Counted from the first letter of the stretch, positions 1 through 9,165 are shown. The stretch: 35,889 nt of DNA from JBBDLF01 sp040879025 (GCA_040879025.1 JBBDLF010000009.1:1-35889), one strand, 5' to 3'. The notes: generated from the sequence alone by a model not told the origin. A program made the numbers and translations.

Positions 1-1
1 C

Positions 2-1894
2 GTCAAACGCTTTGCCACCGGTGCGATGAGCTTTGGTTCGATTTCAACCGAAAGCCATGAGGCACTCGCTATCGCCATGAATCGCCTGGGCGGCAAGTCC
101 AATACCGGAGAAGGCGGTGAAGATTCGATACGATTCGCGACGATGGAAAACGGCGACTCAAAGCGCTCTTCCATCAAACAGGTAGCCTCGGGCCGGTTTG
201 GGGTCACCATCTGGTATCTGGCCAATGCCGACGAATTGCAGATTAAAATCGCCCAGGGCGCCAAGCCCGGCGAGGGCGGCGAATTGCCCGGCGGAAAGGT
301 TGACGAAACCATTGCCAGGATACGGCATTCAACTCCTGGCGTGGGTCTGATCAGTCCGCCACCGCATCACGACATTTATTCGATCGAGGACATTGCGCAG
401 CTTATCCACGATCTGAAAAATTCGAACCCGCAGGCCCGTATCAGCGTAAAACTGGTTTCAGAGATCGGTGTGGGAACTATTGCCGCCGGCGTGACCAAGG
501 CAAAGACCGATCATCTGGTGATCGCGGGACATGACGGCGGCACCGGCGCCTCCCCTTTAACCTCCATTAAACATGCCGGTTTGCCATGGGAACTTGGTGT
601 CGCTGAAACCCATCAGACACTGGTGATGAACAATCTGCGGTCGCGGGTGGTTCTGCAAACCGATGGCCAACTCAAGACCGGGCGGGATGTCGCCATCGCC
701 GCGCTCCTGGGAGCGGAAGAATACGGTTTTGCAACGGCACCCCTGGTCACGCTGGGCTGCATCATGATGCGCAAATGCCATCTGAATACCTGTCCGGTCG
801 GCATCGCGACACAGGACCCGGAACTGCGCAGGAAATTCAAGGGAAAACCGGAACAAGTGGTCAATTATCTGTTCATGGTAGCCGAGGAAATGCGGGACAT
901 CATGGCGTCGCTTGGCCTGCGCACGGTAAACGAAATGATTGGGCGTGTGGATCTGCTGGAAACTGATTCGGCGATCGACCACTGGAAGGCCAGGGGGCTC
1001 GATCTCAGTGCAATGTTGCAACCGGCACAAATCGTATTCGAGGAAACCGAGGTTTACCAGACGATTAAACAGGACCACGGCCTGGATAAGGCGCTGGACA
1101 ATGACTTGATCAAGCTGTCCGCCAAAGCGCTGGAAGATGGGGAAAAAGTTTATATCGAAACCGACATCATCAACACCAACCGGGTGGTGGGCACGATGCT
1201 CTCCCACGAAGTCGCCAAACGCTACAGGGAGGAAATGCTTCCCGAAGACACCATCAATATCAAACTAAGCGGGTCTGCCGGCCAAAGCCTCGGTGCCTGG
1301 CTGGCCAAAGGGATTACGCTGACTGTGGAAGGCGATGCGAACGACTATGTAGGCAAAGGTCTTTCCGGCGGCAAGATCATTATCTATCCGCCCGAAACCA
1401 GCACATTCAAGGCCGAGGAGAATATTATTGCCGGCAATGTCATCCTTTACGGCGCCACCAGTGGTGAAGCATATATTCGCGGCATCGTCGCCGAACGTTT
1501 TGCCGTACGCAACAGCGGCGCGGAGGCTGTGGTTGAAGGCATCGGCGATCACGGCTGCGAGTACATGACGGGCGGTCGCGTGGTGATCCTGGGTCAGGCC
1601 GGCCGCAATTTTGGCGCCGGCATGAGTGGTGGCGTTGCCTATGTTTGGGATCCAGACGGTAATTTCCACAAGAAATGCAACATGGAAACGTTCGCTCTGG
1701 AGGACATGTCTTCCGCGGAAGATATCAAGGAATTGAAAACCCTCATTACAAGACACCACGCGTACACCAACTCGCCGGTGGCTGCGAGAATTCTCGCTGA
1801 CTGGAAGGAATCGGTGAGCCATTTCGTCAAGGCCATGCCGAATGACTACAAACGTGTGCTGGCGGAACGGACCGCCGCGGCCACGGCGGCATGA
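2..1894 (+). CDS. gltB: Glutamate synthase large subunit, C-terminal part (5' end outside window)
   Basis: The reading frame is open from base 2, so this is the 3' part of a longer gene; the first ATG at 26 lies inside a conserved segment and is not the start. The protein makes glutamate from 2-oxoglutarate and glutamine-derived ammonia in the cytoplasm. Visible are the end of the FMN-binding synthase domain, the 3Fe-4S cysteines in the pattern C-x5-C-x4-C (GCIMMRKCHLNTCPVG, near 759-803), and the glycine-rich GXGXG beta-helix domain that forms the C-terminus (roughly 1260-1700). The N-terminal glutamine amidotransferase domain is not in the window. gltD follows 56 bases downstream on the same strand, the usual gltBD operon. 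Identification is firm; only the left part is missing. Confidence 0.97.
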   Translation, partial: VKRFATGAMSFGSISTESHEALAIAMNRLGGKSNTGEGGEDSIRFATMENGDSKRSSIKQVASGRFGVTIWYLANADELQIKIAQGAKPGEGGELPGGKVDETIARIRHSTPGVGLISPPPHHDIYSIEDIAQLIHDLKNSNPQARISVKLVSEIGVGTIAAGVTKAKTDHLVIAGHDGGTGASPLTSIKHAGLPWELGVAETHQTLVMNNLRSRVVLQTDGQLKTGRDVAIAALLGAEEYGFATAPLVTLGCIMMRKCHLNTCPVGIATQDPELRRKFKGKPEQVVNYLFMVAEEMRDIMASLGLRTVNEMIGRVDLLETDSAIDHWKARGLDLSAMLQPAQIVFEETEVYQTIKQDHGLDKALDNDLIKLSAKALEDGEKVYIETDIINTNRVVGTMLSHEVAKRYREEMLPEDTINIKLSGSAGQSLGAWLAKGITLTVEGDANDYVGKGLSGGKIIIYPPETSTFKAEENIIAGNVILYGATSGEAYIRGIVAERFAVRNSGAEAVVEGIGDHGCEYMTGGRVVILGQAGRNFGAGMSGGVAYVWDPDGNFHKKCNMETFALEDMSSAEDIKELKTLITRHHAYTNSPVAARILADWKESVSHFVKAMPNDYKRVLAERTAAATAA

Positions 1895-1950
1895 ACGGTT
1901 TGGCAAACCCTGGATCATTGTAAAAGTCTATTGTTGAACGGAAGTAGTAC

Positions 1951-3387
1951 ATGGGCAAAATTACCGGCTTTATAGAATTCCCCAGAAAGGCGGAACCCTA
2001 CCGTGACACGGATGAACGGTTGCTCGATTTCAGGGAAATCTTTTCAGAGCACAACGAACAACACCTGCAAGAGCAGGGAGCCCGCTGCATGGATTGCGGG
2101 GTTCCCTTCTGCCAGTCGGATGAAGGATGCCCGGTTTACAACCTGATTCCTGAATGGAACGACCTGGTGTACAAGGGTCGCTGGCGCGAGGCGCTGGAAC
2201 GGCTGCACAAAACCAATAATTTTCCCGAATTTACAGGCCGCGTTTGCCCAGCTCCCTGCGAGGGCGCCTGTGTTCTCGGCATTACCGATCCTGCTGTAAC
2301 CATCAAGAACATCGAGAATGCCATCATCGATCGTGGGTTTGCCGAAGGTTGGGTGGTTGCCAATCCGCCAAAAGCCAGAACCGGAAAAAAAGTGGCCATA
2401 ATCGGCTCCGGCCCGGCCGGGCTGGCCGCCGCCGCGCAGCTGAACCAAATGGGCCATGAAGTGACGGTGTACGAACGGGATGATCGAATCGGTGGATTGT
2501 TGATGTATGGCATACCCAATATGAAATTGGACAAGGCCGTTGTTGACCGGCGAGTCAATTTGCTGGCCGAGGAAGGCGTCAGATTCATGGCGAATGCCGA
2601 TGTTGGTGGCACCGGCAAAAACGCTGTGAACGTTTCCACCTTGCTGAACGAAGTCGATGCGATGCTGCTGGCTACTGGTGCCACCCGCCCACGTGACTTG
2701 CCCGTGGAGGGCCGCGAAGGCGAAGGCATTCATTTCGCGATGGAGTTTCTGCTCAAGAATACCAAAAGCCTGCTGGATTCAAATTTGGAAGACGGCAAAA
2801 ACCTGAGCGCCAAAGACAAAAATGTGATTGTAATCGGTGGGGGTGATACAGGCACTGACTGCCTGGCCACCTCTGTGCGGCACGGCTGTAAATCACTGAT
2901 CAATTTTGAAATCATGTCCCGCCCTCCTCTTGAGCGCGCTTCAGATAATCCCTGGCCTATGTGGCCGAAAATCTATCGAGTGGACTACGGGCACGAGGAA
3001 GCATCACGGAAATTTGGTGCCGACCCGCGCGTTTACTCCCTGTCCGGGAAGAAAATTATACGCGACGAAAAAGGTAAACTGCTCGGCATCAATACCGTCG
3101 AGGTGGATGCCGGTTTCAAGGAAGTACCCGGAACGGTAAAATTTTGGGAAGCCGACCTAATACTGCTCTCGATGGGTTTTCTGGGACCCGAGCACTATAT
3201 CAGCGATGCCCTGGATCTGGTTCTGGACGAGCGATCCAACTATAAGGCCGCGTATCGCGGGTTTCAGACCAGCAGTGAAAAAATATTTGCCGCCGGCGAT
3301 TGCCGTCGTGGTCAGTCACTGGTAGTCCGGGCTATTGATGAAGGACGTCTCGCAGCCGATAAAATCGATAGCTTCCTGAACCAATAG
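1951..3387 (+). CDS. gltD: Glutamate synthase small subunit
   Basis: This 478-residue protein carries electrons from NADPH to the GltB subunit. The N-terminus has the two cysteine clusters for 4Fe-4S centres (CMDCGVPFCQ near residues 46-55, then VCPAPCEGAC near 98-107). An FAD-binding Rossmann motif follows (VAIIGSGPAGLAAA, near 149), then an NADPH-binding one (VIVIGGGDTGTDC, near 292), and a C-terminal FAD segment (FAAGDCRRGQSLV). The length matches the family. The start is supported by GGAAG six bases before ATG. It lies 56 bases after gltB and is almost certainly co-transcribed with it. No regulator or operator for the pair is visible, since the promoter should lie upstream of gltB outside the window. 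Confidence 0.97.
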   Translation: MGKITGFIEFPRKAEPYRDTDERLLDFREIFSEHNEQHLQEQGARCMDCGVPFCQSDEGCPVYNLIPEWNDLVYKGRWREALERLHKTNNFPEFTGRVCPAPCEGACVLGITDPAVTIKNIENAIIDRGFAEGWVVANPPKARTGKKVAIIGSGPAGLAAAAQLNQMGHEVTVYERDDRIGGLLMYGIPNMKLDKAVVDRRVNLLAEEGVRFMANADVGGTGKNAVNVSTLLNEVDAMLLATGATRPRDLPVEGREGEGIHFAMEFLLKNTKSLLDSNLEDGKNLSAKDKNVIVIGGGDTGTDCLATSVRHGCKSLINFEIMSRPPLERASDNPWPMWPKIYRVDYGHEEASRKFGADPRVYSLSGKKIIRDEKGKLLGINTVEVDAGFKEVPGTVKFWEADLILLSMGFLGPEHYISDALDLVLDERSNYKAAYRGFQTSSEKIFAAGDCRRGQSLVVRAIDEGRLAADKIDSFLNQ

Positions 3388-3388
3388 A

Positions 3389-3412
3389 CTTCAGGAACAA
3401 TCTGAAGGTTTT
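3389..3412 (+). terminator. Weak hairpin after gltD
   Basis: CTTCAG (3389-3394) and CTGAAG (3402-3407) can form a 6-bp stem with a 7-base loop, followed by GTTTTC. The stem is short and AT-balanced and the T-run is broken, so it is at best a leaky intrinsic terminator between gltBD and the ABC pair. Confidence 0.3.
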
Positions 3413-3442
3413 CAGAGCCGCCAGTCAACCCGGGAAGCACGT

Positions 3443-4372
3443 ATGCCACCGTCCGTACTCACCCTGACGAATGTCAACAAACAGTTCGGTGACTTCCGTG
3501 CTGTCAAAGACTTGAGTCTGTCAATTCCCAGAGGCTCCGTCTATGGTTTTCTGGGGCCAAATGGCGCCGGCAAGACCACTTCCATTCGCATGAGCCTTGG
3601 CATCCTTGCGCCGGACAGCGGCGAACTTTCCATACTCGATCACCCCTCGGCACTTCAGGTTCGCAGCCGTATCGGCTATCTGCCCGAGGAAAAAGGCCTG
3701 TACAAGAAGATGCGAGTGTGGGCGATCATCGCCTACTTTGGCATGCTCAAGGGCCTGGACAAAAAGACAGCCAAAGCCCGCAGTCATGAGCTGCTGGAGA
3801 AGTATGGTCTTCATGAATTCGCTGAAGCCCGGGTTGAGGCACTATCCAAGGGGATGGGCCAGAAAGTGCAGGTGCTGGCCAGTGTGGTCCATGAACCTGA
3901 ACTGGTCATCCTGGATGAACCATTCTCCGGACTCGACCCTGTCAATCAGCAGGTGCTGGAAAAACTCATTCGCGACATGGCTGACAATGGTCAGACGGTG
4001 ATTTTCTCCACCCACGTCATGCAACATGCCGAGAGACTCTGCGATCATCTGCTGTTGATCACGCACGGCACCAAGGTTTTCGACGGCACCGTAGCCCAGG
4101 CGCGTGCCCTTATTCCCCGCCGTATAACTCTGGAAACGCCGGACGAAGCCGGTCCACTGACCTCGCTGGAAGGTGTAGTGAATATTGTCCGTGATGGTAG
4201 CGATACTCAACGCTGGCAGGTACAAATCAGTGAAAAGGCAAATCCCCAGGACATACTGAAAAAATGCTTTACCGAAGGCATCGCACTAAGCCGCTTTGAG
4301 TATACCGAACCGAGCCTTCACGATGTATTCGTACATCTGGTCAAGGCTGAACCCGCAACGGAGGAAGCCTAA
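3443..4372 (+). CDS. ABC-2 type exporter, ATP-binding subunit (NatA/CcmA-like)
   Basis: This 309-residue ATPase has Walker A GPNGAGKTT near residue 38, a signature loop LSKGMGQ near 133 (degenerate against LSGGQ but common in this subgroup), Walker B VILDEPFSGLD near 155, and the switch histidine in STH near 189. About 90 residues follow, ending in a YTEPSLHDVFVHLV segment typical of the C-terminal region (DUF4162-like) of NatA-type ATPases. Its stop overlaps the start of the next gene in TAATG, so the two are translationally coupled and should form one exporter. The substrate cannot be read from the sequence; relatives export sodium, drugs or peptides. The start ATG at 3443 follows a GGGAAG-like site. 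Confidence 0.93.
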   Translation: MPPSVLTLTNVNKQFGDFRAVKDLSLSIPRGSVYGFLGPNGAGKTTSIRMSLGILAPDSGELSILDHPSALQVRSRIGYLPEEKGLYKKMRVWAIIAYFGMLKGLDKKTAKARSHELLEKYGLHEFAEARVEALSKGMGQKVQVLASVVHEPELVILDEPFSGLDPVNQQVLEKLIRDMADNGQTVIFSTHVMQHAERLCDHLLLITHGTKVFDGTVAQARALIPRRITLETPDEAGPLTSLEGVVNIVRDGSDTQRWQVQISEKANPQDILKKCFTEGIALSRFEYTEPSLHDVFVHLVKAEPATEEA

Positions 4373-5976
4373 TGTCCCTGGGAATGATCCGGCTTATTGC
4401 TATGCGGGAATTCGTGGACAACGTGAAAACCAAGGGTTTCTGGATCAGTATTCTGCTTTTGCCCGCACTGCTGGTCGGCATGGTCATTCTCCAGGCCCGG
4501 ATCTCCGATGCAATACCCACCCGCTATTACATTTTGATCGACCAGACAGGCACCTACCAGCAGGCAGTACAGCAGGCGATCGACCTGGAGTACCAGCGCC
4601 GGGTGCTGCAGGAATTTGTATCGTATCTGCTGGCCAATCGAAAAGACCGGGACATGGAGCAGATTTCGGCGGACGCAGGAGGCGCGGCAGACAATTTGAT
4701 CGACACGGTTGACGCGGATCAGTCTGGAGCGATTCAGGACTGGATGGACAACGGGGGACTCGACTATGCGCTGGTGCTGGCGAGCCCCTATCTGCGCGAG
4801 GACGCGCCGCCATTCGAGGCGCCCGACCGGTTGTTCCTGGCCGCCGATCTGCCGGGGGAAGTCGACCCGAACAGCCCCATGGATGAAATTATCAGTAATC
4901 TGCGTCCTTACCTGAATGGTGAGCGAAGCATCAGCGCCGGCGATTCGCGCGGTTCGCTGTTCGCGCTTATCATGATACCGGAGAACGTGGATCGCGATAT
5001 TATCAGACCCGGCACATTACCGGTTCAGCGAGACGGTACACCCGCGGGCATACAATACTGGTCCCGCAATCTGACCGATGACCGATTACCCAACGCGATC
5101 GCTTCCAATATCAATCGCGAGATCCGCGACCGGGAATTTGCCGCTCGCGGCGTTGATGCAAACCTTGTACGTAACGTTCAGGCCACGCGCCTGCCGATGA
5201 ACCGGCTCGACCCGCTGGCCGCTGAAGGAGAAGAAGCGGTCAGTATGGCCGACACGATCAGGCAGTATGCCCCGGTGGGTTTCGTGTATCTGATGTTCTT
5301 TTCCCTGATGCAGAGTATGCAGTATCTGCTCAGCAATACCGTGGAAGAAAAGTCCAATCGAATAATCGAGGTGTTACTGGCGTCGGTGACCGCTGATGAA
5401 TTGATGATGGGGAAACTGCTGGGCATCGGTTTAAGTGGATTAACCACCATAGGCACCTGGCTGTTGTCCTTCGTCCTCATTCTGGCGCTGTATCAAAGCG
5501 AACAAATGGCCGTCATATCGCAGATACTGGACGTGGTACTCGGCTCCGCCCTGATACCCTGGTTTGTATTCTACTATTTTGCCGGCTACGCGCTTTATTC
5601 AGGCGTCTTTCTGGCCATCGGCAGCCTGTGCAATACATTGAAGGAAGCCCAGAGCATGATGATGCCCATGATCATGATTCAGGTTGTGCCGCTGGCGATT
5701 ATGGTCGCGGTTGTCGTGGATCCTGACAACACTCTGTTCCGCGCCATGTCGTGGTTCCCGCTGTTTACTCCCTACCTGATGATGAACAGGATGGCTTCGA
5801 ATCCACCGATGTTCGAAGTCATTGGAACAACTGTTCTGCTAGTCGTCAGCATAATATTTGTGCTTTGGTTATCAGGCAAAGTGTTCCGGCACGGTGTACT
5901 GCGCACCGGCCAACCCCCGAGGATTGTGGAACTTTTCAAACTTCTCCGCATACGGAAACAATCCGAGGCTCTTTAG
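4372..5976 (+). CDS. ABC-2 type exporter, membrane subunit (NatB/YhaP-like)
   Basis: The 534-residue protein has the layout of NatB-type permeases. One transmembrane helix lies at about residues 20-40, a large extracytoplasmic domain covers about 45-290, and five or six helices run from about 298 to 515. The segment beginning VEEKSNRIIEVLL, just after the second helix, is a family hallmark. It starts one base before the end of the ATPase gene and is its partner. Its last four bases overlap the end of the convergent zinc-ribbon gene. The substrate is unknown. The large external domain may interact with a partner or substrate, but that is inference. Confidence 0.9.
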   Translation: MSLGMIRLIAMREFVDNVKTKGFWISILLLPALLVGMVILQARISDAIPTRYYILIDQTGTYQQAVQQAIDLEYQRRVLQEFVSYLLANRKDRDMEQISADAGGAADNLIDTVDADQSGAIQDWMDNGGLDYALVLASPYLREDAPPFEAPDRLFLAADLPGEVDPNSPMDEIISNLRPYLNGERSISAGDSRGSLFALIMIPENVDRDIIRPGTLPVQRDGTPAGIQYWSRNLTDDRLPNAIASNINREIRDREFAARGVDANLVRNVQATRLPMNRLDPLAAEGEEAVSMADTIRQYAPVGFVYLMFFSLMQSMQYLLSNTVEEKSNRIIEVLLASVTADELMMGKLLGIGLSGLTTIGTWLLSFVLILALYQSEQMAVISQILDVVLGSALIPWFVFYYFAGYALYSGVFLAIGSLCNTLKEAQSMMMPMIMIQVVPLAIMVAVVVDPDNTLFRAMSWFPLFTPYLMMNRMASNPPMFEVIGTTVLLVVSIIFVLWLSGKVFRHGVLRTGQPPRIVELFKLLRIRKQSEAL

Positions 5977-6329
5977 CGGTTTCGGTAATCCAGATGGCAA
6001 TGGGAACAGCGCCTGCGGAAAGGATTCAGAAAATAGTGTTTCACGAAGAATTGTTCGTGGCAGTTGGGACAACGCCGGATGACCATGTTCACGGCGAACA
6101 GCGCATAAATTCCCATGTAGGCAAACATAAAAGGGGTGATGTCGCGGCCGTTGTTCAATAAGGCAACAAGCGCATAGACATACAGCGGCAGGGTAAGAAA
6201 GCACACCATCATCCGGCTTCTGGCGCGAGCAATGCGGCGCAGCGCAAGACGGACAATTTGGCTGTCGGGGTCAAAGCCGGGATTGGGGTTGGGTGGTTTT
6301 TGTGGGGTGTTTTCAGGTATCTTGGACAT
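5973..6329 (-). CDS. Small membrane protein with C-terminal zinc ribbon, function unknown
   Basis: This 118-residue protein has a basic, proline-rich N-terminus (about 1-35), two hydrophobic helices (about 40-60 and 65-83), and a C-terminal pair of CxxC motifs (RRCPNCHEQF near 84 and RRCSHCHLDY near 106). The four cysteines, about 20 residues apart, should bind one zinc on the cytoplasmic side. No named family was recognised. No Shine-Dalgarno sequence is seen before ATG at 6329, so the start is uncertain, though in-frame coding and the motifs are convincing. It ends in a 4-base overlap with the convergent ABC permease gene and is not in an operon with it. Confidence 0.7.
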   Translation of the reverse strand: MSKIPENTPQKPPNPNPGFDPDSQIVRLALRRIARARSRMMVCFLTLPLYVYALVALLNNGRDITPFMFAYMGIYALFAVNMVIRRCPNCHEQFFVKHYFLNPFRRRCSHCHLDYRNR

Positions 6330-6364
6330 TTTAAACTACTGAATTCTGCTGATGTGGCGCTTCT

Positions 6365-6378
6365 GATGCCGCGGCATC
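6365..6378. promoter_or_regulatory. Perfect 14-bp palindrome upstream of the zinc-ribbon gene
   Basis: GATGCCGCGGCATC is perfectly self-complementary. It lies about 36 bases upstream of the minus-strand start at 6329, in the gap after the ABC exporter gene, where an operator for a dimeric regulator could sit. No matching second site was seen and the regulator is unknown. Confidence 0.35.
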
Positions 6379-6442
6379 AAACACACAGTTTCACTGTAAT
6401 TAACTCAGACGGGAATGTACATCGCTTTCCGGCACCCTGGTT

Positions 6443-6478
6443 CCCGGTACCGACTGAATTTTTATCGGTATCCCCGGG
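6443..6478 (-). other. Hairpin enclosing the ABC exporter stop codon
   Basis: CCCGGTACCGA (6443-6453) pairs with TCGGTATCCCCGGG (6465-6478), apart from a 3-base bulge. The minus-strand stop codon (6462-6464) falls in the loop. There is no T-run on the distal side, so it is not a classical intrinsic terminator. It may protect the 3' end of the mRNA or act at termination of translation; this is inference. Confidence 0.4.
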
Positions 6479-8294
6479 CCTGAAGCCGGAACAGCGTCGC
6501 ATACTGCCCGCCAGACTCCAGCAGGCTCTGGTGGCTTCCCTGTTCGGTTATCTCTCCCTTCTCCAGTACTATAATATGGTCCGCCATACGCACGGTTGAG
6601 AAACGGTGAGAGATGATGATAGAGATTTTGCCCGCGGTAATTTCGCGGAAGTGTGAAAATATCTCGACCTCCGCGCGGGCGTCAATTGCCGCTGTCGGTT
6701 CGTCCAGAATCAGAATATCGGCCTTGCCGCGCATGAAAGCGCGAGACAGGGCTATTTTTTGCCACTGGCCGCCTGAAAGCTCCTTGCCGTCACGGAACCA
6801 GGTGCCCAGTTGTGTGCGGTAGGAGTCAGGCAACTCCTCAATAAACGCCGAGGCGAGTCCCTTGCGCGCAGCCTCCGACACGGACTCCTCATCGGTGAGC
6901 TTGTCCACGTCTCCAACACCAATGTTCTCGCCTACTAACAATTGATATTTGGCGAAATCCTGAAATATAACACCGATCTTGCGGCGCAGGGCAGTGATTT
7001 TCCACGCACCCAGTGCCAGCCCCTCCAGGTAAATTGTGCCATGGGTGGGACTGTAGAGCCGGGTAAGCAATTTGATCAGGGTGGTTTTGCCGCTGCCGTT
7101 TTCACCGACAATCGCCAGACTCTCGCCGGGTCTGATATGCAGATTGACCGCTTTGAGAGCTGGAGTGTCGCTGCCCGGATAATGAAAGCTGACTTGATCA
7201 AAACGGATTCCATCGCCAGGGTCGGGCCCTTCGATTTGGTCACCGGAGGCTTCCGGCACTCTGTGTTCAAGATACTCAGTGAGGTTCGACAGGTAGAGAT
7301 TGTCCTCATACATGCCGTTAACCGCCGTCAGTATCCCGGTGACTCCTGTCTGACCCTGCCGGAACAACACGACATACATGGTCATCTGGCCCACGGTGAT
7401 GGTGCCGGCAATCGCGGCGAATGCAACCCACCCGTAAGCGAAATAGAAAGCGCCGCTGGCAAGCAGCCCCAGCACATAACCCCAGAAACCCCGCCGCAGG
7501 GTCAGATTCCTGTCTTCCTTGTAGATGTTGCGGAAAATATCAATATAGCGCTGCAGAAACAGGTGGCCCAGATCCTGTAGCTTGACTTCCTTGACGCCAT
7601 CCTCACGGGTCAGCACCATCTCCAGGTAAATCTGCATGCGCCGTTCCGCCGAACGCCGGCGATGTATCCGAAAGGCCTCGCCCGAAAATTTCGCCTCGGC
7701 TGCGAACGCCGGTACGCCCGCCAGGGCAAGAAGCAGTACGGCCAGCGGTGAAAACTGGAACAATAGCCCGCCGATGGTTATCAGCGAAATGGACTCGCGG
7801 ATCACATCGAAGGTACGCGTCACCAGGCTCAGGGGGCGGCTGGATGCCTCCCGGCGCGCCCGCACCAGTTTGTCGTAATACTCCGAATCCTCGAAATGTG
7901 CCAACTCCAGCGTGAGCGCTTTTTCAAGGATCATCACATTGACTTTATTACCCAGCAGTACACGCAGAATGGACTGGCACACGGTATTGACCCGCTGGCC
8001 ACCGGTCATCAGCACCACCAGGCCCGCTTCGATCAACACATAGAAAAGCACGTCGGCGCGAGCCTGTATCCGCAAATCCGGATTATCCGACTGCACCGCC
8101 GCCACCACAGAGTCCACAATAAACTGGCCGACATAGGCTATGGCCGCCGGCATGACACCGGCGACCACGGTGGCCAGTACCATCACAAGCGTGAGGGCGG
8201 CACTGGTTTCCCAGACAATGGTCAGGGCAACACGGCTGTAGCGGAAGGCACCAAAAAATCGGGTGATCCGGTTTCCGGAAAGTTCGTTAGTCAA
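6462..8294 (-). CDS. ABC exporter with fused membrane and ATPase domains
   Basis: The 610-residue half-transporter has a membrane domain with about six helices (residues 25-320) followed by an ATPase domain. The ATPase has Walker A GENGSGKTT near 395, signature LSGGQWQK near 504, Walker B ILILDEPTAAID near 523, and the switch histidine in ISHRFSTVR near 560. The domain order is that of MsbA/LmrA-like exporters, which work as homodimers in the inner membrane. Several features (LKAVNLHIRPGE, the extended Q-loop region) resemble peptide and multidrug exporters more than MsbA itself. The gene stands alone, with no partner or substrate gene beside it. Its substrate is unknown. Confidence 0.9.
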   Translation of the reverse strand: MTNELSGNRITRFFGAFRYSRVALTIVWETSAALTLVMVLATVVAGVMPAAIAYVGQFIVDSVVAAVQSDNPDLRIQARADVLFYVLIEAGLVVLMTGGQRVNTVCQSILRVLLGNKVNVMILEKALTLELAHFEDSEYYDKLVRARREASSRPLSLVTRTFDVIRESISLITIGGLLFQFSPLAVLLLALAGVPAFAAEAKFSGEAFRIHRRRSAERRMQIYLEMVLTREDGVKEVKLQDLGHLFLQRYIDIFRNIYKEDRNLTLRRGFWGYVLGLLASGAFYFAYGWVAFAAIAGTITVGQMTMYVVLFRQGQTGVTGILTAVNGMYEDNLYLSNLTEYLEHRVPEASGDQIEGPDPGDGIRFDQVSFHYPGSDTPALKAVNLHIRPGESLAIVGENGSGKTTLIKLLTRLYSPTHGTIYLEGLALGAWKITALRRKIGVIFQDFAKYQLLVGENIGVGDVDKLTDEESVSEAARKGLASAFIEELPDSYRTQLGTWFRDGKELSGGQWQKIALSRAFMRGKADILILDEPTAAIDARAEVEIFSHFREITAGKISIIISHRFSTVRMADHIIVLEKGEITEQGSHQSLLESGGQYATLFRLQARGYR

Positions 8295-8394
8295 GGCTAT
8301 GGAGGCAAGAGGGCCTGGATTCAGGATAATTTACCGGTCCGGAGTCCGGGCTGTTCCGGGGCTACTGACGCGGGGCGGAACCGGATTGTAGCAC

Positions 8395-8423
8395 AAACGA
8401 AAGAGCCCGGACGGTGCCGGGCT
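8395..8423 (-). terminator. Likely intrinsic terminator of the methyltransferase gene
   Basis: AGCCCGG (8404-8410) and CCGGGCT (8417-8423) form a 7-bp GC-rich stem with a 6-base loop. Read on the minus strand it is followed by CTTTCGTTTG, a moderate U-tract. It lies about 32 bases after the methyltransferase stop codon and before the ABC exporter gene, so the two minus-strand genes are probably separate transcripts. Confidence 0.6.
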
Positions 8424-8454
8424 TCTGTGTAACGTGTGCCTGAATTGAAACGAG

Positions 8455-9165
8455 TTACATGTCCATATCGACCAGTTTCATTACAAAACGGTCGGTATTA
8501 CGGCCAAGGCTTTCATCAAAAGGGCCCACTGTATGATCGTCCTGGGGATTATCCAGCACGTCACTGAGGCCGACTACGGCAAAACCGGCCTGGGTACCCG
8601 CTCTGAGAGTTTCCTCAACGGAAATCCTGTGCAGCGCCTGGTTGTCAGCACCTTCGGTTCCCTCGTGGTCGATGATACCGAGAATACCACCCGGCTTCAG
8701 CGCACGCTTCACGTCCGCCAGAATAGCCTGGGCACGTTCCGGATTGCTGTTGTGGAAGTCGTGGAAATTCAGCGCGGTGATGGCAAAGTCCACTGAATTG
8801 GCAGGCAGGGACCCTATATCCTCCACTTGCTCCACATTATCCAGCCTGCCCGCACGGGTAGCGGCGGCTTCTTCCGCCCGTCCACCAGCGTCGTTCTGCA
8901 TATGGACCGTGCCGTTGGATCCCACCGCGTATGACAACACCTCGGTGTACCATCCGGCGGCAGCGTTGATGTCCAGTACCGTCATCCCCTCTTCAAGCCC
9001 CAGGAAGTCGAGTACCTGGGGAGCCTTGCGGCTGTCATCCCGCTCCTTGTCGGCCGCGGGACGGTCAGGGTTTGCCATGGCGCGTTCAAGTGCGGCGATA
9101 TCCAGCGCCGAGGCACTGCTACACAACAAACATGCGGCAGCAAACAGCGATAAAAGTGATTTCAT
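8455..9165 (-). CDS. Exported class I SAM-dependent methyltransferase-like protein (COG4798 type)
   Basis: The 236-residue protein begins with a clear signal peptide (MKSLLSLFAAACLLCSSASA, cleavage near residue 20). The mature part has a Rossmann-type methyltransferase fold: SAM motif I is VLDINAAAGWYTEVL near 62-76 and a later core motif is FAITALNFHDFHN near 107-119. The family is known from Gram-negative bacteria as predicted methyltransferases, often with such a leader. SAM is a cytoplasmic cofactor, so periplasmic methyl transfer is unexplained; the fold may have another role. The substrate is unknown. The gene is alone, followed by a terminator-like hairpin. The prediction of export is firmer than the prediction of activity. 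Confidence 0.82.
   Translation of the reverse strand: MKSLLSLFAAACLLCSSASALDIAALERAMANPDRPAADKERDDSRKAPQVLDFLGLEEGMTVLDINAAAGWYTEVLSYAVGSNGTVHMQNDAGGRAEEAAATRAGRLDNVEQVEDIGSLPANSVDFAITALNFHDFHNSNPERAQAILADVKRALKPGGILGIIDHEGTEGADNQALHRISVEETLRAGTQAGFAVVGLSDVLDNPQDDHTVGPFDESLGRNTDRFVMKLVDMDM

Noticed and set aside
557..1207. Long open frame of 216 codons opposite gltB
   Set aside because: It is a shadow of the conserved gltB frame; the product has no family features and no ribosome site.
2044..2733. 229-codon open frame opposite gltD
   Set aside because: It lies wholly inside gltD, whose cofactor motifs are clear. Long antisense frames are common at this base composition.
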